This document shows positions 18,300 through 26,912 of a stretch of DNA of 64,000 nt, in pieces. Every line of letters starts with the position of its first letter. The first letter of the stretch is position 1. Source of the DNA: Streptomyces violaceoruber (GTDB lineage: Bacteria; Actinomycetota; Actinomycetes; Streptomycetales; Streptomycetaceae); NCBI GenBank assembly GCA_000720805.1, contig JODI01000017.1:1-64000 (forward strand), in the 5' to 3' direction. A model generated the notes under the pieces. That model had not been told where the DNA came from, searched no databases, and worked only from the letters and a program-made list of their open reading frames with translations. The translations under genes were made by a program, and so were the position numbers.

Positions 18300-18794
18300 A
18301 CGCCGTCCCGACGAGGACTGGTCCACCTGCAGGTCCGAGACCGGACGCCGCGTCCATGGGCGCGTTGCCGCTGCCCGTCGACGCGCTCGGCCCGGTGGCC
18401 CGGTTCGACGACGAGGCGTCCCGCCGGATCGTGGCGCTGCCCTTGAGACGTAGTCCCTGGGCCGGCCGCCGATGGTCCGCGACAGGCTGCGGCTGAGGCT
18501 GCCGCCCGGACGCGCGCGGTGCTCGCAGAGCCCGGCGTCACCTACGTGGCCTCAGTCCGGCGGCGCCTACGTGGCCTCAGTGAGGAGTGGTCCGCCGGCT
18601 TGGACGTGGATGAGCGGACATCGCTTTGTCTCTTTGTCCTTGAGCGGCGCCCACGTGTGAGTCAGGGGCAGCCGCGTCGCTCGTTCGCCTGCGGGGCACG
18701 CCTCCATCGGCGCCAGCGCGCCCGGCACGGCTCCGGCGGCGCGGCGACCGGGGTGCCTTCGCCACGACGGCGTACTGGTCCGCGTTACAGCCCG
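18300..18794. other. Gene-poor 495-bp stretch
   Basis: No convincing gene on either strand between two tail-to-tail MFS genes. The only structure I see is the tandem direct repeat at 18541-18581. Confidence 0.6.
18541..18581. repeat. Pair of 16-bp direct repeats
   Basis: CCTACGTGGCCTCAGT occurs at 18541-18556 and again at 18566-18581, a 25-bp period. It could be a slippage duplication or a double protein-binding site downstream of both convergent MFS genes. Confidence 0.7.
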
Positions 18795-20063
18795 TCAGGT
18801 CTCTGTGCTCGCGGTCTCCGGGCTCATCGTCGTGGGCCTTGCCGTCGTGGGTGGCCGCATCAACTGCGGGTTGCCCAGCAGCGTCGTCGTGAGCGCGGCA
18901 AGCCCCACCACGGACGACACGAGCATGGCCAGGTGGGTACCGAGCAGACTGGCCGTGACGCCGAGGATCACCATGCCGGACGGCAGCGCGATGCCGATCG
19001 TGGTGCTCAGCAGGCCGAGCGCGGCGGTGCGTTCGTGGGGGTCGACGGCGTCGACCGACAGGGTCGCCTGCATCGTGCCGAAGTAGGCCTGACCGATCCC
19101 TGCCACGCCGAGTGCGAGGAGAGCCACCGCCACTACGGGGGCGTAGGACAACACGCCCAGACAGCACAGGCAGAGCGCCACCGCGAACGCGTAGGACGCG
19201 CCCGGCCGCCGGGCCGGCCAGATGACCAGCGCCGCCGCCGTCACCAGTTGCACCGTGCCGGCGGCGGCGCCGATCACCCCGGCCATCGCCGCCCCGGCGC
19301 CCAGGCCTTTCGCGATGACCGGGACGAGCGGCATGAACGCGAAGTAGGAGAGGTTGCAGATCACCGTCACCAGGAGGACCACCCTGAGCGTCGATGAGCG
19401 CCGCAGCAACTGCCAGCCCGTCGGGCCCGGCTCGGCCGTGGACGCGGAGTCCGGCCGGGCGGTCGCGGGCACGCCGGCCGGCATCCCGCGGGTCGCGCGC
19501 CACAGCAGGACGGTGGAGCAGCCGAGCAGCACCCCCGGAACGGCGAACGCGGCGCCGAGGCCGAACACTCCGATGGTGACGCCGCCGATCAGCGGGCCGA
19601 GCATCGTCGCGCTCGCCAGGCCCGCCATCTCGGCACTGAGCGCACGATGCGAGTGCTCGGGCCCGGCGATGCGGAACAGCAGCTCGCGCTGCGCGGTCAT
19701 GTTCACCAGGCCGCCGAACCCGTACGTGAGCATGAACAGGTACACCATCCAGGTCTGGACGGCACCGGTGCTCACGACCGCGATCATCACCGCCGAGATC
19801 GGCAGCAACGCGAGTTCGGTCCCGAGCACGAGCCGGCGCGGCTCCACGTCGCGTCGCGTCCTGGACGCGACGTACGCCCCCAGCAGCATGGGCGAGAACA
19901 TCGCGAAACCGGCGAGCTGGTTGGCGATCGGACGCCCGCCCAGGTGAGTCACCAGGTATGTCCCGAGGAAAAGCCCGTCCCACCGCGTCAGATGCCACAT
20001 CCACGAGCTGATCAACAGCTTCGTGAGGGATCCACGCCGATCTTCACGCCCAGCTACGTACAC
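18795..20063 (-). CDS. MFS transporter (MFS_3-like)
   Basis: A 422-residue membrane protein unrelated in detail to the other two MFS proteins. It has N-terminal WMWHLTRWDGLFLGTYLVTHLGG, a central charged loop (about residues 195-215) and LVPVIAKGLGAG and ATLSVDAVDPHERTAALGLL in the second half, like the enterobactin-exporter-type MFS_3 group. It starts with GTG and lies 85 bp downstream of the substrate-binding protein gene. With the 21917 monooxygenase it forms a minus-strand run of monooxygenase, binding protein, MFS. Confidence 0.85.
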   Translation of the reverse strand: MYVAGREDRRGSLTKLLISSWMWHLTRWDGLFLGTYLVTHLGGRPIANQLAGFAMFSPMLLGAYVASRTRRDVEPRRLVLGTELALLPISAVMIAVVSTGAVQTWMVYLFMLTYGFGGLVNMTAQRELLFRIAGPEHSHRALSAEMAGLASATMLGPLIGGVTIGVFGLGAAFAVPGVLLGCSTVLLWRATRGMPAGVPATARPDSASTAEPGPTGWQLLRRSSTLRVVLLVTVICNLSYFAFMPLVPVIAKGLGAGAAMAGVIGAAAGTVQLVTAAALVIWPARRPGASYAFAVALCLCCLGVLSYAPVVAVALLALGVAGIGQAYFGTMQATLSVDAVDPHERTAALGLLSTTIGIALPSGMVILGVTASLLGTHLAMLVSSVVGLAALTTTLLGNPQLMRPPTTARPTTMSPETASTET

Positions 20064-20110
20064 GCTGCCTGCCTAAGGACACTGCCGCTCTCGTATGACG
20101 CCAGAACTTT

Positions 20111-20140
20111 CTGGTCAGGCCCCCATGAAGGCCTGACCAG
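20111..20140 (-). terminator. Hairpin after the substrate-binding protein gene
   Basis: CTGGTCAGGCC and GGCCTGACCAG (20111-20121 and 20130-20140) form a perfect 11-bp stem with an 8-base loop, eight bases past the stop of the binding-protein gene. It may reduce read-through into the MFS gene. Confidence 0.75.
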
Positions 20141-20147
20141 GTGTTGA

Positions 20148-21785
20148 TCAGACCCTCTTCAGGGACTGCGGCCAGAAGATCGCCGGGTAGTAGGAGTTGT
20201 CCTCGATCCCGGTCACGTAGGTGTGCGCGATCGTGGAGTTCGGCGTGATGCACAGCGGGATCCAGATGGCCTCATCGAGGATGATCTTGCTACAGGCCGC
20301 GTAGACGGCGTCCGTCTTCGCGGGCGTCGGCTGCTTGATCGCCAGGTCCATCAGCTTGTCGAGCGCCGGGTTCGAGTACTGGAAGAAGTTCAGCGGCTTG
20401 GCACCGGTGCGCAGCAGGATCCGCAGCGTGGTGTCGAGGTGCAGCGCGTCCCCGCCGAGGAAGGAGACCAGGATGTCCGGGCGCTTGGAGGGCGGCTGGT
20501 TGGGCAGGTCGAACTCCTCCGACGTCGGCAGCTCGCGGACGGTGACGCTGAGGCCCAGCGCAGCCAGCTGGGTCTGGATGAGTTCGGCCATCTGCTGCCG
20601 CGGCGCGCCGCCGTCGGAGCCCCAGGCCAGGTCGATCGTCTTCCCCTTCAGGCTTGCCGCCAGCGCCTTGAGCGGGGCGGTGTCCACCTGATCCGGGAAC
20701 GGTGCCAGCTTCGAGGAGAGCGTGTTCTCCGGAAACAGACCCTTCTGGACCGTGGCGAGGCCGCTCCACGCCGTGTCGACGATCGACTTGCGGTCCAGAG
20801 CGGTGACCATGGCCTTGCGCAGCGCCCTGTTGGCGAAGACGCCGGCGTTCGGGTTCAGCCAGATCGCCTCGCCCACGCCGCCGTACGAATTGACGACCCG
20901 GAACTGCGGGTTCTTCTGGTATTGCAGCACGTCCCGGACCGCGAAGCCCTTGGTCACCATGTCGAACGCGCCCGCGTCGAGCTGCAGCTTCTGCGTCGCG
21001 ATGCTCGGCGTGATCGCGATACGGACGGTTTTGAACGCGGGCTTCTTGCCCCAGTAGCCGGGAAATGCCTCAAGAGTGTAATGACTGCCCGGCACGAACT
21101 CCTTGATGACGTACGGCCCGGTGCCCGCGTCATGCGTCTTCAGCCACTTCTGCGCGAGGTCGCCGCCGGAGGCGTACTTCTTCACCGCGGTGGGGCTCGT
21201 CGCCAGCGGTTGCCATGGGCAGGCCATGTAGTGGAGGAACGCATTGTTCGGCGACTTGAGCGTCACGACGAACGTGGTGGGGTCGGGCGCCTCGGTCTTG
21301 GCCACTCCCGCCACCATGTAGGCGGGTCCCTGGGCGACCTTGGCGCGCCGCTCGAAGGTCTTCCGCCACGACTCCGCGTCCGCGAGGGTTCCGTCGTGGA
21401 ACTTCACGTTCGGCTGCAGCGTGAACGTGTACGTCAGCTGGTCCGGCGAGAGCGTCCATGACTTCGCCAGCCCCGGAAGGAACTCCGAGGTGCCCGGCTT
21501 GTAGCGGACAAGTCCTTCGTAGGCGGATTCCATGACCTGGACGCCTTCGCCCTCGTACATGATGTCCGGGTCGGGAACCTGCATGTCGGCCAGGAACGGA
21601 ATCCGCAGGGTGAGCTTCGAACCGCCCGCTCCCCCGCCGCTGCTGCCCTCGGGACCGCACGCGGCGATCAGGGACGCGAGGCTGACACCGCCGATGGCGA
21701 GACCGCCGGCCTTCAAGAATCCGCGGCGGTCCAGTCCAGCCGGAAAGTCCGCCGATCTCTGCTGTCGGGGTTCCGTAGTAGCCAC
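20148..21785 (-). CDS. ABC importer substrate-binding lipoprotein (family 5)
   Basis: A 545-residue SBP_bac_5 protein. The N-terminus carries a Tat-type lipoprotein signal, LDRRGFLKAGG then SLASLIAAC, with Cys as the lipidation site, followed by a Gly/Ser linker. Family marks include YEGLVRYKPG, LTYTFTLQPNVKFHDGT and WLNPNAGVFANRALRKAM. The GTG start has AGGAGG six bases upstream. These proteins deliver peptides, nickel or other small organics to DppBC-type permeases; the permeases at 2429-4332 are the only candidates here, 16 kb away and on the other strand. It lies downstream of the 21917 monooxygenase, so its ligand is probably that enzyme's substrate or precursor. Confidence 0.92.
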   Translation of the reverse strand: MATTEPRQQRSADFPAGLDRRGFLKAGGLAIGGVSLASLIAACGPEGSSGGGAGGSKLTLRIPFLADMQVPDPDIMYEGEGVQVMESAYEGLVRYKPGTSEFLPGLAKSWTLSPDQLTYTFTLQPNVKFHDGTLADAESWRKTFERRAKVAQGPAYMVAGVAKTEAPDPTTFVVTLKSPNNAFLHYMACPWQPLATSPTAVKKYASGGDLAQKWLKTHDAGTGPYVIKEFVPGSHYTLEAFPGYWGKKPAFKTVRIAITPSIATQKLQLDAGAFDMVTKGFAVRDVLQYQKNPQFRVVNSYGGVGEAIWLNPNAGVFANRALRKAMVTALDRKSIVDTAWSGLATVQKGLFPENTLSSKLAPFPDQVDTAPLKALAASLKGKTIDLAWGSDGGAPRQQMAELIQTQLAALGLSVTVRELPTSEEFDLPNQPPSKRPDILVSFLGGDALHLDTTLRILLRTGAKPLNFFQYSNPALDKLMDLAIKQPTPAKTDAVYAACSKIILDEAIWIPLCITPNSTIAHTYVTGIEDNSYYPAIFWPQSLKRV

Positions 21786-21916
21786 CAATGCCTCCTGCTC
21801 TGGGCCCACTGTCGACCTGAAAGCACGGCATTCGCTGGCGTGCCTCCATCTTGCGAGCAGTAAAAGTGCGCCAGGTGACACGCCCGCGTCGCGTCAGTAC
21901 CTCTCGGATTGCGCCG

Positions 21917-23230
21917 TCAGAATTCGAGGAGGTTCTCGCGGAACGTGCTGTGGTGGTAGCCGTCCCTGATGAGGCCACGCTTGCGCAGGGCGGGCGCCAG
22001 GCCGTCCGCGATCTCGGCGATGTTGCGCCGCGTGACAGTCGGCGACATCAGGAAGCCGTCGCCGCCGATCTCCTCCATCGCCTCACCCATCTTCGACGCC
22101 ACGGTGTCGGGCGAGCCGACGAACGCGAGGCCGGCGTGGGTGTCGACGGTGGCGATGGCCTCGCGCAGCGTCTTGCCGCGGGCGCCTTCGACGAACGTAC
22201 GCAGGGTGCTCGTCTCACCGTTGCCCCAGACGTCAGGGACTTCCTTGTCGAGATCGAACGTCGAGAAGTCGAATTCGCCGCCGGAGGTGTAGCTCAGCCC
22301 CCACAGCCCCCGCTCGATCGCCTGGTCGCTCCAGCGGGCGGCCTGCATGTCCTCCACGCGCGCCTGTGCGACGCGATCGGTGTCACCGAGTACCGGGTCG
22401 ATGAGGAAGAGGATCTTCAGGGTGGCCGGGTCGCGACCGTACTCCTTCATGCGGCGGTGTATGTCCTGCCGGAACGCTTTCATCTGCTCGATGCTGGTGC
22501 CGTGCGCGAGCATGGACTCGGCGTACTTCGCGGCCAGGTCACGGCCCGCCGGCGAGGCCCCGGCCTGCACGATGACCGGACGGCGCTGCGGCCCTGGGAT
22601 GGTGTTGAGCGGTCCACGGGTCCTGAAGTACTTGCCCTCGAAATCGACCGGATGCACCTTCGTGTGGTCGGCGTAGCGGGGCGTCTCCTGGTCGACGAGG
22701 ACAGCACCCTCCTCCCAGGAGTCCCACAACGCCCCGACGGCGTCCATCCACTCCTTGGCCATCTCGTACCGCTCGTTGTGCTTCATCAGCGTGTCGTAGC
22801 CGTACTGCTGCGCCGCCCGCGACGAGCTCCCGGTGACCACGTTCAGTCCGACCCGCCCCTCGGTCAGGTGGTCGAGGGTGGTCATCGTCCGGGCCGCCAT
22901 GAAGGGGTGGTAGAAACTCGTCGACAAGGTCACCGCGATGCCGATGTGCTTCGTACGTTGCGTCAGCAGCGGGATCAGCGGGACGGGGTCGTTCTTCGGG
23001 GCCAGCAGACCGTACTTGAGTGTCGTTTCCATCGAGCGGCCGTAGGCGTCCTCGACCATGCTCGTGTCCTCGACCAGCAGGTAGTCGAAGCAAGCCCGCT
23101 CCAGCGCCGCTGCCAGGTCGACGAACAGGTCGCCCTTCATCCAGTCGCGGCCGGTGTTACCCGCCCACGGATCCTGCGCCCAGGTCTGAACGCTGAAGCC
23201 ACTGCCCATGAACCATCCCAAATGAAACAT
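21917..23230 (-). CDS. NtaA/SnaA/DszA-family FMN-dependent monooxygenase
   Basis: A 437-residue enzyme with FHLGWFMGSGFSVQTW at the N-terminus, LTEGRVGLNVVTGSSSRAAQ, KYFRTRGPLNTIPGPQ, QAGASPAGRDLAAKYAE and GGDGFLMSPTV. The ATG at 23230 matches the N-termini of the other family members; a poor GGGG element precedes it. It is first in a minus-strand run with the lipoprotein and MFS genes. VGLNVVTGSSS sets it apart from the 11894/13194 pair (FGWNVVTSGED), hinting at a different substrate. Confidence 0.92.
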   Translation of the reverse strand: MFHLGWFMGSGFSVQTWAQDPWAGNTGRDWMKGDLFVDLAAALERACFDYLLVEDTSMVEDAYGRSMETTLKYGLLAPKNDPVPLIPLLTQRTKHIGIAVTLSTSFYHPFMAARTMTTLDHLTEGRVGLNVVTGSSSRAAQQYGYDTLMKHNERYEMAKEWMDAVGALWDSWEEGAVLVDQETPRYADHTKVHPVDFEGKYFRTRGPLNTIPGPQRRPVIVQAGASPAGRDLAAKYAESMLAHGTSIEQMKAFRQDIHRRMKEYGRDPATLKILFLIDPVLGDTDRVAQARVEDMQAARWSDQAIERGLWGLSYTSGGEFDFSTFDLDKEVPDVWGNGETSTLRTFVEGARGKTLREAIATVDTHAGLAFVGSPDTVASKMGEAMEEIGGDGFLMSPTVTRRNIAEIADGLAPALRKRGLIRDGYHHSTFRENLLEF

Positions 23231-23458
23231 AACCCCAAGCTGGCTCGCCGATGTTTCCGCGCGCCGGGCCACGCGGTTGCGCTCGCATTGCGCTGCCGGC
23301 ACATCCCGCCACCAGGCCTACCGGCGCCCTCAGCTCCCTCTCCGGCAGAAGGGGCGGCTGCGAGATGTGCAGGGCGAAGGCCCGGTCGAAGCCGCCGGAG
23401 TCGACGACTGCCGGGACATACTCCAGCTCACCTTCTTCCGTCAGTCCTCCCTCATGCG

Positions 23459-23839
23459 TCACGTCAGACGAATGCCCTCGCGGTCTTCGAGGGCGCTGAG
23501 GGCGGTGGCGGTGAGGCTGTGGGTGATGTGGCCTCGCATCAGCTCGGCGGCTTCGGCGGCGCGGCCGTCCGCGATCAGGGAGACGAGTTGGTGGTGCTCC
23601 TGAAGGTCCCGGGTGCGGGGTTCGTCACCGGGCGGGAGTTCGCGGCCGAGGCGACGGTAGCGGTCGGACTTGTCCCACAGGTCGTCCAGGAGACGGATGA
23701 GGACGTCGTTGTGCGAGGTTCGGTACAGCGCCTGGTGGAACGTGCGGTGGGCCGTGGGTGCCTCTTCCCCCCATTGGCGGGTGACGGGGAGGAGCTTGTC
23801 GACGGCGGCCCGCATGGTGCTCGGCCCGTTGCCTGCCAC
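23459..23839 (-). pseudogene. FadR-type GntR regulator, ligand-binding domain only
   Basis: The 126 residues match the C-terminal part of an FCD domain: RAAVDKLLPVTRQWG, AHRTFHQALYRTSHN (metal-binding histidine), LIRLLDDLWDKSDRYRR, EHHQLVSLIADG and MRGHITHSL. The winged-helix domain and the first FCD helices, about 110 residues, are missing. Immediately upstream the sequence becomes the tail of an SDR on the opposite strand. A fragment without a DNA-binding domain cannot act as a regulator. Confidence 0.8.
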
Positions 23840-23844
23840 GGCGA

Positions 23845-23948
23845 TGACCGCTGTGCCGGGGTTCCTCGCCGGCGAGGCCGCCGGCTACATCACCGGCATC
23901 GTCCTCGACGTGGACGGCGGCATCTCCATCGGATCCTCCATCCGGTAA
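23845..23948 (+). pseudogene. C-terminal fragment of a short-chain dehydrogenase
   Basis: The frame to TAA at 23948 reads GFLAGEAAGYITGIVLDVDG and GISIGSSIR, the typical SDR ending. Nothing of the Rossmann core is upstream; the sequence changes abruptly into the truncated FCD gene on the other strand, marking a recombination or deletion junction near 23820-23845. Confidence 0.75.
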
Positions 23949-24074
23949 CCGAGGACCGGACGGAGGAGCAGGTGATCAGCCGTTGCATCACTCTTGGTCG
24001 CCCAGCCCCGCCGACCGGCCTAGTGACCATGCGTATCACTGTGGGCTGCACGTCACTCACGGGGCAACTCCACC

Positions 24075-24104
24075 TGGGTACGTCAGACGGTACGCTAGTA
24101 CCCA
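24075..24104. promoter_or_regulatory. Candidate TetR operator
   Basis: TGGGTAC and GTACCCA form perfect 7-bp arms 16 bases apart. An inner GGTAC-GCTA-GTACC palindrome (24089-24102) shares the right arm. It lies about 75-105 bases upstream of the TetR gene at 24180, consistent with autoregulation. Confidence 0.45.
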
Positions 24105-24179
24105 TTTGCAAGGGTCGGCCTTCCGGCCCAGACCACGACCCGCCGCTTTCGGCGGAGACGCTCATGGGAGACTGCTGCG

Positions 24180-24869
24180 GTGACGGCCCAACCTGACTCG
24201 CGTGACCGACGCCCGCGCCGAACGGCGCGCAGGCGGGTCGTCGACACTCGGCGGCGGGACGAACTGCTGCGCCAGGTCGAGGCGATCATCCTGACCGAAG
24301 GCTTCACCGCGGTGACCATGGATGAGCTCGCCCAGCGACTGGGGTGTTCCAAGGCGACGCTGTACAGCCTCGCCTCCACGAAGGAACAACTGGTCCTGGC
24401 GGTCACCCGCGCCTTCTTCCGGGATGCGACAGCCGAGATCGAACAGGCTGTCCAGGCCGAGCCCGACCCGAGGCAGCGGATCCGGGTCTATCTCGCCGGT
24501 GTCGGCACGGCCATGCGCCGGCATTCCCACGCCTTCTACGACGACATGGTCGGTTACGAACCGACGGCACAGATCTACCGTACGAACTCCGCCGCAGCGG
24601 CGCGCCGGGTCCACGAACTGATCGAGGAGGGCGTGCAGACCGGCGCTTTCCGCGCGCTCAACGGTCACTTCGCAGCCCAGGTCGTGGCAGTCACCATCGA
24701 CGCGGTCCAGTCGGGGGTCCTCCTTGAGCGGACCGGCCTGACCGCCGGCGACGCCTTCTCCGAGCTCGGTGACCTCCTGCTGGACGGGCTCAGCTCGGGG
24801 CAGAGCACATCCGAGGCTGCTGCCACAACGGCCAGCTCGCCCAGGGACCAGGTCTCGGCGCCGAGGTAA
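24180..24869 (+). CDS. TetR family transcriptional regulator
   Basis: A 229-residue regulator starting with GTG. The N-terminal HTH (about 28-75) reads ELLRQVEAIILTEGFTAVTM and ELAQRLGCSKATLYSLASTK, followed by an all-helical ligand domain and a disordered Ser/Ala tail. Its basic N-terminal extension (RDRRPRRTARRR) is common in actinobacterial members. All neighbours within 1 kb are gene fragments, so it may be an orphan whose targets were lost, or it may control the monooxygenase genes to its left. Confidence 0.9.
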   Translation: MTAQPDSRDRRPRRTARRRVVDTRRRDELLRQVEAIILTEGFTAVTMDELAQRLGCSKATLYSLASTKEQLVLAVTRAFFRDATAEIEQAVQAEPDPRQRIRVYLAGVGTAMRRHSHAFYDDMVGYEPTAQIYRTNSAAAARRVHELIEEGVQTGAFRALNGHFAAQVVAVTIDAVQSGVLLERTGLTAGDAFSELGDLLLDGLSSGQSTSEAAATTASSPRDQVSAPR

Positions 24870-25225
24870 GCCCGGGGATGGGGCGCACCTCGCGGCTCCT
24901 CTCTGACCAGGCACCACCCCCGAATCCAAAGCCACGTGGTCTGTCGTTGCCTTCCGATCCGAGGGCTGACCCCGGACCCCGTTCTGGACACCAGGTGCGC
25001 GTCAGGACGAGGCCCGGCCAACTCGGCGGCGATGAGCACCCGCCGACCGACCGGGGACAGCCTGGCGGATGTGTGCCTGTTCGGTGTCTGAGGAGCTTGG
25101 GCCCCGGGGCGGCTGGACCGTTCGGTTCCCTGGGTCAAAGGGGGAAGCCGGTGTGGGCGTGTCCATGGCCGGCCTCGGGTGCCTCGACGGCGAAGCGACA
25201 GAGCAGCTCGCAGACGCCGTACCCA
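24870..25225. other. Non-coding stretch after tetR
   Basis: I see no gene, strong hairpin or repeat here; open frames are biased-composition artefacts. The monooxygenase fragment at 25226 begins without any start signal. Confidence 0.5.
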
Positions 25226-25579
25226 GCCCGCAACGACCCACGCTCCGCCCGCGCCCTCGAAGTGGCCCGGGAAGGCCGGACCCTGCGCGACGTGCTCGCC
25301 CACGGCGTCATCGACCACCACCCGGTGGTCGCCGGCACCGCCGCCGACGTGGCCGACCACATGCAGCAGTGGTTCGAGGCAGGGGCCTGCGACGGCTTCT
25401 CGATCGCCATCGACAGTTACCACGACGGCTTCGACGCCTTCGTCGACCAGGTCGTCCCGATCCTGCAGGAACGCGGCCTGTTCCACGACGATGACGAAGG
25501 CCTCACCCTGCGCGAGAACCTCGGCGCCCACGAGCAGTACGGACTCGACCCGCGCCTCACGAAGCCGGCCCGGTCATGA
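25226..25579 (+). pseudogene. C-terminal fragment of an NtaA-family monooxygenase
   Basis: About 115 residues match the C-terminus of the family: ALEVAREGRTLRDVLA, VVAGTAADVADHMQQWFEAG, CDGFSIAIDSYHDGFDAFVD, QVVPILQERGLFHDD and TLRENLG. The first ~300 residues of the barrel are absent. This branch (GLF ending plus long tail) differs from the intact copies, so it was a sixth oxygenase, not a duplicate of them. Its stop overlaps the next start (ATGA at 25576-25579), preserving the trace of an operon. Confidence 0.8.
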
Positions 25580-25746
25580 CTTCCACCACGCAGCCCATCA
25601 CCGCCCAGCCGTCCGGCACCGCCACCCCGCAGGCGCTCCGCGACGCCATGGCAGCCGTCACCGCCATCAACATGAGACGCAACCTTGAGGGAGATGGCTT
25701 CCGCCGTCCGCAAGGGCGACAAGCCCACCGGCCATACGAACCGTGA
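25576..25746 (+). pseudogene. Possible truncated flavin reductase start
   Basis: The ATG overlaps the stop of the monooxygenase fragment. The frame begins with a Thr/Pro-rich lead and ALRDAMAAVTA, which resembles the opening helix of FMN-dependent flavin reductases (LRDAMAAVTAGV). It then loses similarity and ends at TGA after 56 residues. A flavin reductase coupled to an NtaA oxygenase would be the expected order, but the match is short. Confidence 0.35.
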
Positions 25747-25792
25747 GCACGGTGACCCACTCCACGAGCGCATGTGACACGTCGGGTGTGGC

Positions 25793-26098
25793 ATGACAGA
25801 GGATCAACGAGGCCCCTGGGCTGCTTGGTTGAGACGTCAGACATCTGCGCGAGGAGGTGGGCCGCATCGACTGCTTGTCGCCAACGCCGGCAGCGCCGTC
25901 CCCCAGCGTCTCGGTGAAATCTACGGCGCATCGACGGCAGCGGTGCGCAACCTGGTGCGCAGTTGGGCACTCAGCGCGCACGAACGGAAGTTCCGGGTGA
26001 ACGTGCTCGCCGCCGTGGCGACGTTCCTGGCCTCGGGCGCTTCCAGCTTCGTCAACGGCGTCGAGTGGTTCGTCGACGGAGGCCAGGCGCAGGTCTGA
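25793..26098 (+). pseudogene. Short-chain dehydrogenase with internal deletions
   Basis: Three SDR segments are joined in one frame: LVANAGSAVPQRLGEI (the NAG region), YGASTAAVRNLVRSWALSAHERKFRVNVL (the YxxxK helix, with Thr in place of the catalytic Lys) and AAVATFLASGASSFVNGVEW with FVDGGQAQV (C-terminus). The N-terminal glycine-rich cofactor site and the linking parts are gone. At 101 residues against about 250, it is non-functional. Confidence 0.75.
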
Positions 26099-26367
26099 CC
26101 GCGCCCCTCACACGGTGGGCATACCGGGCACCCGGGTTCACCGGAGGTCCGAAGGACGGCCCCGACAAGGCGGTCTGCGAACGCCAGGGCATCCGCATCC
26201 TGGCCGACGCGCCTCCGGCATCGGCCCGGTGCGCACTGTCCACGTGCCGGTGGAGGTGCCGGTGGAGAAGGTGGATCAAGTGCCCGGAAGATCGGTGAAG
26301 AAACCAGGGAAATCGACCGTATGTTCTTCCATGCCCCGGGCACGAGGAGCGTCGGAGGTTGATAACT

Positions 26368-26538
26368 ATGGTTCCCCTGCTTCTCGTTCTTCTGCTGGCT
26401 CTGATCCTCTTCGGTGCGGGGTTCGCGCTGAAGGCACTGTGGTGGATCGCCGTGATCGTGCTGGTCGTCTGGCTGCTGGGCTTCGTCATGCGCTCCGCGG
26501 ACACGGGCGGCCGCAAGGGCCGCTGGTATCGCTGGTAA
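26368..26538 (+). CDS. Small hydrophobic membrane protein
   Basis: A 56-residue protein with two closely spaced membrane segments (about 3-19 and 22-41), a short loop and a basic tail ending GRKGRWYRW. GGAGG lies upstream of the ATG. Short hydrophobic proteins with this pattern are widespread in Streptomyces; their function is not established. A strong terminator follows 14 bases after the stop, supporting a real transcription unit. Confidence 0.75.
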   Translation: MVPLLLVLLLALILFGAGFALKALWWIAVIVLVVWLLGFVMRSADTGGRKGRWYRW

Positions 26539-26552
26539 CCCGCCAATCAGCA

Positions 26553-26596
26553 GCATGCCTGTGGGCCCCGGAAACATCCGGGGCCCACAGGCATGC
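26553..26596 (+). terminator. 20-bp perfect terminator hairpin
   Basis: Arms 26553-26572 and 26577-26596 are perfect complements around the loop AACA, one of the strongest stems in the window, directly downstream of the small hydrophobic gene. Confidence 0.92.
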
Positions 26597-26762
26597 CCCG
26601 CATCAGGACATCCCTCCCGGCAAACGATGTAGCCGCCGGTGCGGCTGACGTCCCACACCACGTTCATGTACGTCGTCTCGCCATGCGGCCGATGCCCGGT
26701 GCGATGTGCGCGGCCCGCGCCGAACCGTTGTCGGAGAGATGGTCTGGGGACCGGTCTTATGA

Positions 26763-26804
26763 GACCCCTGTACGCCCACCCGTGGAGGTGGGTGTACAGG
26801 GGTC
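26763..26804 (-). terminator. 18-bp terminator hairpin
   Basis: Arms 26763-26780 and 26787-26804 pair throughout, with one G-U wobble, around CGTGGA. It lies about 110 bases past the stop of the beta-helix gene and probably ends that transcript. The rest of 26600-26912 shows no gene. Confidence 0.8.
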
Positions 26805-26912
26805 CGGATGCGGGATCAGTCAGTTCTGGCAGCAGCCTCAGTTCGAGGGTCTGGCCTCGACCGTCGGCGGCGACGGGCGTCGGACTGCGAGGTCCTGAAC
26901 GGCTTCGGTGGG

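Noticed and set aside
21851..24196. 781-codon plus-strand open frame
   Set aside because: It crosses an intact minus-strand monooxygenase and the FCD remnant; only its last part (23845-23948, in a different frame) shows SDR similarity.
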